A DNA stretch of 64,000 bases from Bacteroidota bacterium (lineage in GTDB: Bacteria; Bacteroidota; Bacteroidia; Bacteroidales; Dysgonomonadaceae): positions 326,338-390,337 of the forward strand of contig JAEZGN010000009.1 of the NCBI GenBank assembly GCA_023437305.1, given 5' to 3'. A program made the translations under genes and the position numbers. Every line of letters begins with the position of its first letter. The stretch's first letter is position 1. Of this stretch, positions 27,646 to 35,829 are shown one piece after another. Below the pieces are notes generated by a model. The model was not told the DNA's origin and searched no databases. It saw nothing but the letters and a program-made list of their open reading frames with translations.

Positions 27646-29028
27646 TCAGAGCAGTTTTCCGCTTAAGAACATCGCTGCAATAGAGAAATAGATGATAAGT
27701 CCGGTAACATCCACCAGCGTTGCTACAAATGGAGCTGATGCGGTAGCCGGGTCTAATCCTATTTTCTTTAGCATGAGGGGGATCATCGAGCCGGAGAACG
27801 TTCCCCACAAGACAATGAATATGAGCGAAACGGACACACTCAAAGCAACCCATAGCCAATATTCACCATAGTCGTATAAACCCAGTTCTTGCCATATAAA
27901 TATTCGAGTAAAACCTATTACACCAAGAATAGAGCCCAAAAGCAGACCTGATAAAATTTCTTTTCTCATCACATACCACCAGTTTTTTAGCTTTAGTTCG
28001 CCTAGTGCCAATGCACGGATAATAAGACTGGCAGCCTGCGAACCCGAGTTACCCCCGCTTGAAATGATTAGTGGAACAAACAAGGCCAACACTACGGCTT
28101 TCTCTATCTCCTCGTCGAAGTGTCCCATCGCTGATGCTGTGAGCATTTCTCCTAAAAAGAGGACAACTAGCCATCCTGCACGTTTTTTTACCATTTCGGT
28201 CAGTGATGTTTTGGTATATGACAGGTCGAGCCCTTCTGTACCCCCAAACTTTTGGAAGTCTTCTGTGCTTTCTTCTTCAGCCACATCCATCACGTCGTCG
28301 ATGGTAACAATGCCCAGCAGTGTGCCGTTGGTGTCCGTTACGGGTAAAGCTACACGGTCGTGATCTGAGAATATTTTTACGGCAATTTCCTGATCGTCGT
28401 ATGCGTTAAGCGAGATAACCCGATTGTCGCTAAGCTCGCCAATAGTCTGATTGGCTGAAGCCAAAATTATTTCCTTGATACGGATATCGGCGATAAGTCT
28501 CCAGTTGTCATCTACAACGTATATTACATTTAGTGTTTCGGAGTCGCGTCCGAATTTTCGAATATGGTTTATTGCTTGCTCTACTGTATAATAGGGTCTT
28601 ACTGCAACATATTCGGGTGTCATCAGACGTCCGATGCTATCTTTGGGGAATCCCAGTAGCTTGGTGGTGATTTCTCTTTCTTCGTCCGATAATATCTGCA
28701 TCAGACGCTGGCTTACTTCGCCCGGTAGTTCTTCAAAGAAGGCCGTACGGTCGTCCGGATCAAGATCATTAAGAAGAGATGTAACTTTATTGATATTAAC
28801 AGCCAGTCCTTCGATGATATCTTCTTTTTCGTCGTGAGAAAGGCGTTTGAAAGTCTCCGTTGCCAATTCCTGTGGCAAGAGGCGGAATAAAATGATCTGA
28901 TCAGACTTGGGTATGTCTGCAATGATTTCTGCTATCTGAACAGAATCGAGGTTGTTAAGTTCTTGTTTTACGATTTTCCAGCTTTTGTCTTCAATAAGCT
29001 GTTGGAGGCGGATTATTATTTCACTCAT
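27646..29028 (-). CDS. mgtE: Magnesium transporter MgtE
   Basis: A 460-residue Mg2+ channel with the standard order: N-terminal superhelical domain (1-125), two CBS domains (about 130-255) that sense cytosolic Mg2+, a plug helix, and five membrane helices (about 280-460). The pore aspartate is present in the last helix (SAPFVATLVDVTGLIIYF). The gene has its own promoter with good spacing and a leader of about 160 nt able to form competing structures, suggesting control at the RNA level. Confidence 0.95.
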   Translation of the reverse strand: MSEIIIRLQQLIEDKSWKIVKQELNNLDSVQIAEIIADIPKSDQIILFRLLPQELATETFKRLSHDEKEDIIEGLAVNINKVTSLLNDLDPDDRTAFFEELPGEVSQRLMQILSDEEREITTKLLGFPKDSIGRLMTPEYVAVRPYYTVEQAINHIRKFGRDSETLNVIYVVDDNWRLIADIRIKEIILASANQTIGELSDNRVISLNAYDDQEIAVKIFSDHDRVALPVTDTNGTLLGIVTIDDVMDVAEEESTEDFQKFGGTEGLDLSYTKTSLTEMVKKRAGWLVVLFLGEMLTASAMGHFDEEIEKAVVLALFVPLIISSGGNSGSQAASLIIRALALGELKLKNWWYVMRKEILSGLLLGSILGVIGFTRIFIWQELGLYDYGEYWLWVALSVSVSLIFIVLWGTFSGSMIPLMLKKIGLDPATASAPFVATLVDVTGLIIYFSIAAMFLSGKLL

Positions 29029-29048
29029 GATGTAATCTCCTTACTTTA

Positions 29049-29130
29049 TCTCTGTAAGGAAATCACAATAAGACCCTTTACAGAGAGGTTAATACTTTTG
29101 TTTTGTTTCTGTAACTCGGATACGGGTCTT
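29049..29130 (-). promoter_or_regulatory. Structured mRNA leader of mgtE (candidate cis-regulatory RNA)
   Basis: In the minus-strand transcript an 11-bp hairpin (arms from 29075-29086 and 29049-29059) lies just before the start codon. Its loop side includes GGGTCTT (29070-29076), fully complementary to AAGACCC (29124-29130) further upstream. The 7-bp pairing would form a pseudoknot or compete with the hairpin. It does not match the M-box consensus as I know it. Ligand control is inferred, not shown. Confidence 0.4.
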
Positions 29131-29194
29131 CGTCCATGATTTTTAATTTTTAGTGAATACTAGCCCAAATGAGTAGGGGGCGTTAAAACCGCTG

Positions 29195-29226
29195 CAAAAG
29201 TAATACTTTCTTCGAGAACCGCCAAA
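29195..29226 (-). promoter_or_regulatory. Bacteroidota-type promoter of mgtE
   Basis: Minus strand: -33 TTTG (29223-29226), 20-bp spacer, -7 TACTTTTG (29195-29202). This is the consensus arrangement and predicts a start near 29188, giving a leader of about 160 nt. Confidence 0.65.
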
Positions 29227-29410
29227 AAGAACTTTTCTTAAATGGGATGCGATACGGGGTGATTAGGTTTTATTATACTTTATTATATTTTTAGTATTCA
29301 CCTGTTTAGTTTTGTATGAAGAATCAATAGATTAAAGCAAATGATTGGTCTGAGCATGGAGTAAGACTATATTTCTTATATCTTCTTACCCCCTCAAAGC
29401 AAAAAATTGT

Positions 29411-29418
29411 TATTTTTG
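29411..29418 (+). promoter_or_regulatory. Candidate -7 element (TATTTTTG) for the phosphohexomutase
   Basis: TAnnTTTG match 52 bp before the ATG at 29470. No -33 TTTG at usual distance. Confidence 0.4.
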
Positions 29419-29469
29419 TTATTCGCATTTTTGTTTAGATCAATATAAAACTAAAATAAAGAAGAAAGC

Positions 29470-31218
29470 ATGGAAAACAGTGAATTGCTGGCACAGGTAA
29501 CAGCTAAAGCAAAAACATGGTTGTCGGAAAAATACGATGCCGATACACGAAAAGAAGTTCAGGCATTGTTGGATCAAGAAGATAAAACTGAGCTTATAGA
29601 ATCTTTTTACAAAGATCTTGAATTTGGAACAGGAGGACTTCGCGGAATTATGGGTGTGGGTACCAACCGCGTGAATATATATACAATCGGAGGTGCAACA
29701 CAAGGGCTGGCTAATTATCTATTGAAGGAGTTTTCTTCATTAAAAGAAATAAAAGTAGTGATCGGTCACGATTGTCGTAACAATAGCCGTTTGTATGCCG
29801 AAATTTCGGCAGATATTTTTGCGGCAAACGGAATCAAGGCATATCTGTTCGAAGACTTACGACCTACTCCCGAAATCTCGTATGCTATCCGCAAGCTAGG
29901 TTGTCAGAGTGGTATAATGATTACAGCATCTCACAACCCGAAAGTATATAACGGCTATAAGGTATATTGGGAAGACGGCGCGCAGGTTATCCCTCCGCAT
30001 GATAAGAGCATTATCGCAGAGGTTAACAGAGTGAAAGTTGACCAGATCAAATTTAAAGGAGGAGATAAAAAGCTGATCGAAATACTCGGCAAGGATATGG
30101 ACAATGCCTATATACAGGATTTGAAAACATTGCTGCTTTCTCCCGATTCTATCAAGCGTCATGCAAATATCGGTATTGTTTATACCCCTCTGCATGGTAC
30201 AGGATTTACCATTATCCCTAAAGCACTAAAAGAATGCGGGTTTACCAATATTATAAACGTACCCGAACAGGATGTATTGAGTGGTGATTTCCCTACAGTG
30301 ATTTCTCCAAACCCTGAAGATCCTGCCGCTATGGCATTGGCCGTGAAAAAGGCAGAAGAAACAAATGCCGAGTTGGTATTTGCTACCGACCCCGATGCTG
30401 ACCGCTTTGGTGCGGGAGTTCGCAACGATAAAGGAGAATTTATCTTGCTCAACGGAAACCAAACAATGCTTATCCTTATCTATTATATAATCACACGCCG
30501 TAAAGAATTGGGATTGCTCTCAAAGAAAGATTATACAGTGCGTACAATCGTTACCAGTGCATTGACTCAGGTTGTATCTGAGAAGAATGGCGTGGAAATG
30601 TTTGAATGCTACACCGGCTTTAAATGGATCGCTGCTGTAATGCGCGAACTGGAAGGCAAGCGTAATTATATAGGAGGTGGTGAAGAAAGTTACGGATTCT
30701 TGGCCGAAGACTTTGTGCGTGATAAAGACTCTGTTTCTGCCGCTATCTTGTTTGGTGAAATCGCCGCATGGGCTAAAGACAATGGAAAAACATTGTATGA
30801 AATGCTTCAGGATATCTATGTGGAATATGGCTTCTCTAAAGAGAAAGGTATTTCGGTAACAAAAGAAGGTAGGAGCGGTGCTGAAGAAATAGAAGCGATG
30901 ATGAAGAATTTCAGAGAAAATCCGATCAAAGAAATAGCCGGCTCGAAAGTGATATTGATCAAAGACTTTGTGACATTGAAGGCACAAGATTTTAGTATCA
31001 ATGAAGAATATACTCTGGAGATGCCTACTACTTCGAATGTACTTCAATACTTTACACAGGATAAAACAAAGGTGTCAATCCGTCCTTCGGGAACAGAACC
31101 GAAGATAAAATTCTATATTGAAGTTCAGGACAAGCTGAAATCACGTGAAGATTATGATGCAGTAAATGCTGCTACTGAAAAGAAAATAGAACAAGTATGT
31201 AAAGATCTGGGCATATAA
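29470..31218 (+). CDS. Phosphoglucomutase/phosphomannomutase
   Basis: A 582-residue alpha-D-phosphohexomutase that interconverts 1- and 6-phosphates of glucose or mannose. All four signatures are present: phosphoserine loop TASHNP with S154, Mg2+-binding DPDADRFG (D307, D309, D311), sugar-binding GGGEESYG, and phosphate-binding RPSGTEPKIKFY near the C-terminus. The length fits the PgcA/PGM2-like subgroup common in Bacteroidota. It is followed by its own terminator. Confidence 0.94.
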   Translation: MENSELLAQVTAKAKTWLSEKYDADTRKEVQALLDQEDKTELIESFYKDLEFGTGGLRGIMGVGTNRVNIYTIGGATQGLANYLLKEFSSLKEIKVVIGHDCRNNSRLYAEISADIFAANGIKAYLFEDLRPTPEISYAIRKLGCQSGIMITASHNPKVYNGYKVYWEDGAQVIPPHDKSIIAEVNRVKVDQIKFKGGDKKLIEILGKDMDNAYIQDLKTLLLSPDSIKRHANIGIVYTPLHGTGFTIIPKALKECGFTNIINVPEQDVLSGDFPTVISPNPEDPAAMALAVKKAEETNAELVFATDPDADRFGAGVRNDKGEFILLNGNQTMLILIYYIITRRKELGLLSKKDYTVRTIVTSALTQVVSEKNGVEMFECYTGFKWIAAVMRELEGKRNYIGGGEESYGFLAEDFVRDKDSVSAAILFGEIAAWAKDNGKTLYEMLQDIYVEYGFSKEKGISVTKEGRSGAEEIEAMMKNFRENPIKEIAGSKVILIKDFVTLKAQDFSINEEYTLEMPTTSNVLQYFTQDKTKVSIRPSGTEPKIKFYIEVQDKLKSREDYDAVNAATEKKIEQVCKDLGI

Positions 31219-31241
31219 AAATTGCCTGATAAATTAATATA

Positions 31242-31280
31242 AAGCACTTCAAAGTTGAGCTTATGGGCTTTGAAGTGCTT
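31242..31280 (+). terminator. Intrinsic terminator after the phosphohexomutase
   Basis: Thirteen-base perfect arms at 31242-31254 and 31268-31280 around a 13-base loop, followed by a T/C-rich tract. Confidence 0.8.
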
Positions 31281-31454
31281 CTTCTTAGCATATTATATCT
31301 ATCTGCGGATTCCCTTAACATCCGTTTTTGTTAGATAATTATTATATTCAGTCTCTTATAACCGACTGAATAACCGTGAAAAATAAGAATTAAGCTTAAC
31401 ACAAGAGGTTAAAAGTAACCTCACCATGACTTTATAAAATTACAAAATTCAGAC

Positions 31455-33029
31455 ATGATTAAACTTATTGGAATGAAAACTTTACAAGTATTGCTTGTTG
31501 TTACCCTCTGCTTGGGGATTATTGGCAATATAGATGCACAAACTACACAAGCTAAAGCAGAAGAACTGAAAAATCAAGCAGAAAGCAGTTTAAAACAGAA
31601 AGACTATCTCCATGCACGTTATTCATTCAGGCAGGCATATAAGGCTTTTATGATGCAGGCTAATTATCCTCAGGCTATCGAATGCGGTCTTCAGACGGGA
31701 GCGCTTTACTCTCGCGATTATACCGAAGAAAGCCTCAAAATATTTCTCGAGGTAGAATGGCTGATTTCAACCTACGAAAAAAAGATAGGTAAAACGCTTT
31801 ACGACTTGCGTTTTGCTTTGGCTAACGAGCGTTTACAGGTATATACTAAAAGGAAAACATCGGATCGTGCTCAGATAGAGTTAAATAAACTTGAAGAAAT
31901 TACGCGACAGGCAAATAACGATTCTCTGAAGAAGGTGATGTTATACTCCGAAGCTGAATATTATTATGCATTCGGACTCAACAAACAGGGAGATGCTTCT
32001 ATTCAAAAACTTATTAATCAATATAAAGAGAATAAGGAATACGCAAAAGCTACTGAAGTATATCGTAACTTGATTGAGAATGCGAAAGCAAAAAATAATA
32101 CTCTGATGGCTAGTCTGGCATACGAACGTTATATATCGTGGACAGATTCGGTAAAAAAGCTCGAAATGAGGGATGAGCTCGAAATTCAGGAGAAAAAATA
32201 TAGCGATAGTTTGCAAACCATAGAGGAAAAAGATGAAGCCTTATCATCCAGAATGTATATCATTGCGGGGCTCTGCATTCTTTCTGCTATATTAGCGGGT
32301 GTCTTAATTTTTCTGGGAGTTACTCTGCTGCGCTTTATTGTTCGCAATCGCATGCTTAAGAAAAGTGTTCAGACTGCGAATGAACATAACATATTGAAAT
32401 CGGAGTTTATACAAAATATTTCAGGGCAAATGGCTCCGACCTTAGATGCGATATCTACCTTGGCTGACGAAATCGCAGACAAGGCTACTGAGGAGGCTGC
32501 CGAGATCAAGAAGTATGTAGAGGCCTTACAGAAATTTTGCGATAATATCCAAGAGCTTTCAGAATTAGAAAATACCCTTACCGAACCTTATGAGACCGAA
32601 GAAGTCGATATGGACATTCTTTGCGAAAGGAATGCTGATGCTATCAGGGGGCTTGTACGTCCCGAAGTTTTAATTTCGGTGAACGCTCCTAAGTCGAAAC
32701 TCAATACCAATGAACAACAACTCGACCGCATATTGCAGCACTTGTTGAAGAATGCGGCTATGCATACTCAGAGTGGGTATATAATTCTTGATTTTAAACG
32801 AAGGGGGGCCCGTGTTTATCAGATTGTAATTACAGATAGCGGTCCCGGTATTCCTGAAGAAATGCAAGAAAACCTGTTCAAGCCTTTCACCGGTGTCAAA
32901 GACCTGTCTTTAGGCGATGGATTGGGATTACCGATATGTTCGCTTATTGCGATCAAATTAAACGGAACTCTTTCTCTCGATAATAGCTACACCAAAGGCT
33001 GCCGCTTCATCTTGGAACTACGTCCGTAA
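31455..33029 (+). CDS. TPR-containing histidine-kinase-like protein lacking the phospho-acceptor His
   Basis: A 524-residue protein: signal or anchor helix (8-28), periplasmic helical/TPR-like region (30-260), one membrane helix (about 267-292), a degenerate dimerisation helix, and an HATPase domain with DSGPGIP (G1), LFKPF (F box) and GLGLPIC (G2). In Bacteroidota kinases of this layout the H box reads like FIQNISHEIRTPL. Here it is FIQNISGQMAPTL, with G324 in place of the histidine (GGG codon at 32424). The N box (LLKNAAMHT) is retained. It probably cannot autophosphorylate at the normal site, so it may signal through another partner or by binding ATP. No response regulator is adjacent. Confidence 0.8.
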   Translation: MIKLIGMKTLQVLLVVTLCLGIIGNIDAQTTQAKAEELKNQAESSLKQKDYLHARYSFRQAYKAFMMQANYPQAIECGLQTGALYSRDYTEESLKIFLEVEWLISTYEKKIGKTLYDLRFALANERLQVYTKRKTSDRAQIELNKLEEITRQANNDSLKKVMLYSEAEYYYAFGLNKQGDASIQKLINQYKENKEYAKATEVYRNLIENAKAKNNTLMASLAYERYISWTDSVKKLEMRDELEIQEKKYSDSLQTIEEKDEALSSRMYIIAGLCILSAILAGVLIFLGVTLLRFIVRNRMLKKSVQTANEHNILKSEFIQNISGQMAPTLDAISTLADEIADKATEEAAEIKKYVEALQKFCDNIQELSELENTLTEPYETEEVDMDILCERNADAIRGLVRPEVLISVNAPKSKLNTNEQQLDRILQHLLKNAAMHTQSGYIILDFKRRGARVYQIVITDSGPGIPEEMQENLFKPFTGVKDLSLGDGLGLPICSLIAIKLNGTLSLDNSYTKGCRFILELRP

Positions 33030-33060
33030 AATGTATTCTTTAACAATACAATAATAACTT

Positions 33061-33084
33061 AGTGCAAGGCATTGTCCTTGCACT
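33061..33084 (+). terminator. Intrinsic terminator after the kinase-like gene
   Basis: Nine-base perfect arms AGTGCAAGG and CCTTGCACT around a six-base loop, followed by a T-rich tract. Confidence 0.75.
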
Positions 33085-33156
33085 TATTGTTTTATAGGGA
33101 AGGGTATACTGGGATCTTGTCACTAAGGCTGAAATAAAGTGTTTTATAATTGCTGT

Positions 33157-33480
33157 GTGAGATTCTTCACTTCATTCTGAATGATAAGGAACGGTTTTGA
33201 TTTATATAACTTCTGTCATGTTGAACGAAGTGAAACATCTCGTCTATCTTCATACGAGATCCTTCGTTTCACTCAGGATGACAAAAAACTATAAAAAAAA
33301 TCGAAAAATCTCTCTTGTCATTTTAAGCACAGTGAAGAATCTCACGCATAGAACAACAAGCCCCCTCTTCCCTTTGAGCTATATCTTCATCATTTTCTTT
33401 CAATTTTATCTATTATAGTAGTCAATAATAATTACTGTCTTATATTCTTTTTGTCATGCTGAGGAACGAAGCGTCTCGAC
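33157..33480. repeat. Cluster of REP-like palindromic elements
   Basis: This fills most of the gene-free interval 33030-33549. A complete palindrome (33214-33284) starts TGTCATGTTGAACGAAGTG and ends CACTCAGGATGACA. Half elements flank it: GTGAGATTCTTCACT (33157-33171) and its perfect complement AGTGAAGAATCTCAC (33331-33345) form a 15-bp outer stem around the central copy. A further half copy (TTGTCATGCTGAGGAACGAA) lies near 33451-33480. No RAYT transposase gene is in the window. Confidence 0.75.
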
Positions 33481-33549
33481 CCATCAATGCCTTATAATGA
33501 TGAAAAAGGCGACAATAAATTTATTCCTGGCACTTAATTTATAATAGAT

Positions 33550-34224
33550 ATGGCAAAGTACACAGAGCGATTGGTAGAAAGGATAATTTCTTTTATCGAA
33601 GAGGATACATATAGTATTTCGGAAATATGTAAAGCATTGGATATAAATCGAAAAACATTCTATGAATGGCGGAAAACAAAACCTGAGTTCAACGAGGCCG
33701 TTGAAAGAGCGATGGAATGTCGTGATGACAAACTTTTGATGGTGGCACGTAATTCGTTGAAGAAGAAGCTGGAAGGCTATACCCTCACCGAAACTCGGAC
33801 TATTTATGTACCCGATAAGAGCAATCCTGAAAAGTTAGTGTTGAAATCCCGCACTGTCAGGCAAAAGGAATATGCTCCGGATACCCATGCCATAAAACTG
33901 GTATTGTCGCAGAATGAAGCCAAGGAAGAGAAAGAGGCTGATCATAAGCATGAACCTGCTTTAACAATCGTGGTGCGTGATCCTGCCACAGCAGAGAGTC
34001 TAAACCTCTTGCGTGAAAACCTTAGAAATAATCATTCGGTAGAACAAAAGAAAAAGGAGGAAGCGGTTGTAGACGATCAGCCCATGAAACCGTCAGATAA
34101 ACCCTTAGCAGTAAAGGAAGTTGATACGGAGGTAGAGCCTCAGCCAAAGAAAAAATCAAAACATGTTACCATTCCCAATCTCAACACCGGCCCGTTGCCT
34201 CCCGGATACCGTTACAGAAGGTGA
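33550..34224 (+). CDS. Terminase-small-subunit-like helix-turn-helix protein (orphan)
   Basis: A 224-residue protein. Residues 20-50 (SISEICKALDINRKTFYEWR) are a helix-turn-helix of the type in phage small terminases and recombinase-like DNA-binding proteins. A helical segment follows (ERAMECRDDKLLMVARNSLKKKLEGYTL), then a basic, proline-rich tail rich in K and P. No phage large terminase, portal or capsid gene is near, so this is not a prophage. A chromosomal DNA-binding protein of unknown role is more likely; the family is an inference from the N-terminus only. Confidence 0.6.
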   Translation: MAKYTERLVERIISFIEEDTYSISEICKALDINRKTFYEWRKTKPEFNEAVERAMECRDDKLLMVARNSLKKKLEGYTLTETRTIYVPDKSNPEKLVLKSRTVRQKEYAPDTHAIKLVLSQNEAKEEKEADHKHEPALTIVVRDPATAESLNLLRENLRNNHSVEQKKKEEAVVDDQPMKPSDKPLAVKEVDTEVEPQPKKKSKHVTIPNLNTGPLPPGYRYRR

Positions 34225-34246
34225 CAACTGAAAAAGGAGGATATGT

Positions 34247-34265
34247 GTTACTTTTGTTACTTTTT
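34247..34265 (+). repeat. 19-bp repeat, copy 1 (GTTACTTTTGTTACTTTTT)
   Basis: The same 19 bases occur at 46637-46655. In both places GTGACAA lies 26-27 bp upstream. It contains a TACTTTTG promoter-like core, but no gene follows in this orientation here. Confidence 0.5.
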
Positions 34266-34316
34266 ATAGAAATAGTTGGAGGAATAAGACAAAGCAGCGT
34301 AAAAGTATAGATTACC

Positions 34317-34667
34317 TCAATCGATAGAGTCGTCAAACTCCCGTTCCATATCCATCAACTCTTTTCTTATCTGTTCCAGTTTTTGGATAACCTGAATTTT
34401 GCGGGCTTCTTCGTCTTTCTTCTGTCTTAGGGTCTGACGTGCACCTTCGAGGGTAAGTCCTTTTTCTCTTACTAAATGATAAACGATGGCAATGTTCTCG
34501 ATATCGGCTTTTGTATACTGGCGTGTACCACCTTCCGTTTTTCTTGGTCTGATGATGTCAAACTCACCTTCCCAAAAACGGAGCAGCGATTCGTTCACTT
34601 TAAAGTGCGAAGCTACTTCTCTCAGCGAGTAGTACAGGCGGTTACTATTTTCGAAATCGATTTTCAT
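34317..34667 (-). CDS. MerR-family transcriptional regulator
   Basis: A 116-residue protein with an N-terminal winged helix typical of MerR (YSLREVASHFKVNESLLRFWE, then RQYTKADIENIAIVYHLV). A coiled coil follows for dimerisation. There is no room for an effector domain, as in other short MerR proteins of Bacteroidota. It starts 7 bp after the M23 peptidase stop and is likely in the same transcript, suggesting a link with envelope functions. Target unknown. Confidence 0.85.
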   Translation of the reverse strand: MKIDFENSNRLYYSLREVASHFKVNESLLRFWEGEFDIIRPRKTEGGTRQYTKADIENIAIVYHLVREKGLTLEGARQTLRQKKDEEARKIQVIQKLEQIRKELMDMEREFDDSID

Positions 34668-34674
34668 AGCATCA

Positions 34675-35646
34675 TCAATCCATTACCTGTCCGTGGTTAG
34701 CGGCAATTTGCAACATCTTATCATACTCTGCAGGAGAAAGATCCATGAAGTAGTACTTGGCCGGGTTATCCGGTTGACCTTTTACATGTACCTCGTAGTG
34801 TAAGTGTGGACCTGTCGATTTACCGGTGTTACCCACTTCTCCGATCAGTTCGCCACGGGTAACCTTTTGTCCCGGACGTACTTTGTATTCGTTGAGGTGA
34901 GCATATAACGTTTCATAGCCATAGCCATGACTGATCATAATACATTTTCCATATCCCTGCTTCCAGCCTACCTCTATTATTGTACCATCGCCGGTAGCAT
35001 ACACAGGTGTTCCTATGTTTGCGGCAAAGTCCATTCCTGCATGAAAGCGGGCTGTACCATAAATAGGGTCGATGCGTGTTCCGTATCCCGAGGCTACTTG
35101 TTTCAGGTATCTGTCGGGTACAGGTTGTATACTTGGTATATGTTTCAGACGATCTTTTTGGCTTTTGGCAAGGCTGAGCACTTCATCAAACGAGTTAGAC
35201 TGTATATAGATTTGCTTTTCGATGAAGTCCATCTTCTTTGTAGTTTGTATAATCAGATCCGGGCTTTTCAGTTCCATCAGGTAATCGTACCTTCCGATAC
35301 CTCCGACTCCCGAACTACGAATGGAGGAGGGGATAGGGTCGGCATGGAATATTGCTCTGTAGAGATTATCGTCTCGTTGCTGTATGTCTCCGATCACGTT
35401 TATAACTTCATCCATCCTTTTGGACAAGACTTCGTATTGTGCACGGATCAACTCATCCTCTTTCTTCTGGGCTCTATCCCAAGGCGTATCGAAGAAATAG
35501 GTTACTGCTACCAGACCCACTATGCCAACTACAATACCCGATATCAGGTGACGGAAAACCACAAAAATCCTATCTTTGCGGCTAGGATAAACTCTGTCAT
35601 ATGTAAGTGTTTGCGGATTGTATCTATAATATACTTTTCGCTTCAT
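34675..35646 (-). CDS. M23-family murein metallopeptidase, membrane-anchored
   Basis: A 323-residue protein: short cytosolic N-terminus, one membrane helix (about 35-55, GIVVGIVGLVAVTYFF), a coiled-coil linker, and a C-terminal LytM/M23 domain with the zinc ligands in RFHAGMDFA and GPHLHYEVH. Such enzymes cut peptide cross-bridges of peptidoglycan or act as divisome activators if inactive; here the ligands look intact. It is the first gene of an operon with merR and is divergent from alaS with overlapping promoters. Confidence 0.92.
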   Translation of the reverse strand: MKRKVYYRYNPQTLTYDRVYPSRKDRIFVVFRHLISGIVVGIVGLVAVTYFFDTPWDRAQKKEDELIRAQYEVLSKRMDEVINVIGDIQQRDDNLYRAIFHADPIPSSIRSSGVGGIGRYDYLMELKSPDLIIQTTKKMDFIEKQIYIQSNSFDEVLSLAKSQKDRLKHIPSIQPVPDRYLKQVASGYGTRIDPIYGTARFHAGMDFAANIGTPVYATGDGTIIEVGWKQGYGKCIMISHGYGYETLYAHLNEYKVRPGQKVTRGELIGEVGNTGKSTGPHLHYEVHVKGQPDNPAKYYFMDLSPAEYDKMLQIAANHGQVMD

Positions 35647-35683
35647 TTTATGGTTCCTGTCATTTTTATTTTCGCGAGTTCGA

Positions 35684-35715
35684 CAAAAGTAAAGTTTTTG
35701 CGCTATTTTTGCAAA
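35684..35715 (-). promoter_or_regulatory. Promoter of the M23 peptidase-merR operon
   Basis: Minus strand: TTTG (complement of CAAA at 35712-35715), 20-bp spacer, TACTTTTG (complement of 35684-35691). Predicted start about 30 bp before the ATG at 35646. It overlaps the alaS promoter on the other strand. Confidence 0.65.
35704..35711 (+). promoter_or_regulatory. Candidate -7 element (TATTTTTG) for alaS
   Basis: TAnnTTTG match with TTCG (35679-35682) at about 21 bp upstream as a weak -33. It predicts a leader of about 110 nt before alaS. Confidence 0.5.
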
Positions 35716-35829
35716 TTGATTATAATAAAGAAACAGAAATTAATGTGGCAACATGAAAATGTGAAAATTAGCAAACAGGACAAGCATATCCTATGTCTGC
35801 TAATTAGCTAATTTACTAATTTAAAAAAT

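Noticed and set aside
29029..29190. M-box Mg2+ riboswitch upstream of mgtE
   Set aside because: The leader is structured, but I cannot match the M-box consensus; reported only as an unclassified candidate.
33550..34224. Prophage starting at the terminase-like gene
   Set aside because: Neighbours are merR, M23 peptidase and alaS; no portal, capsid, tail or integrase genes and no attachment repeats.
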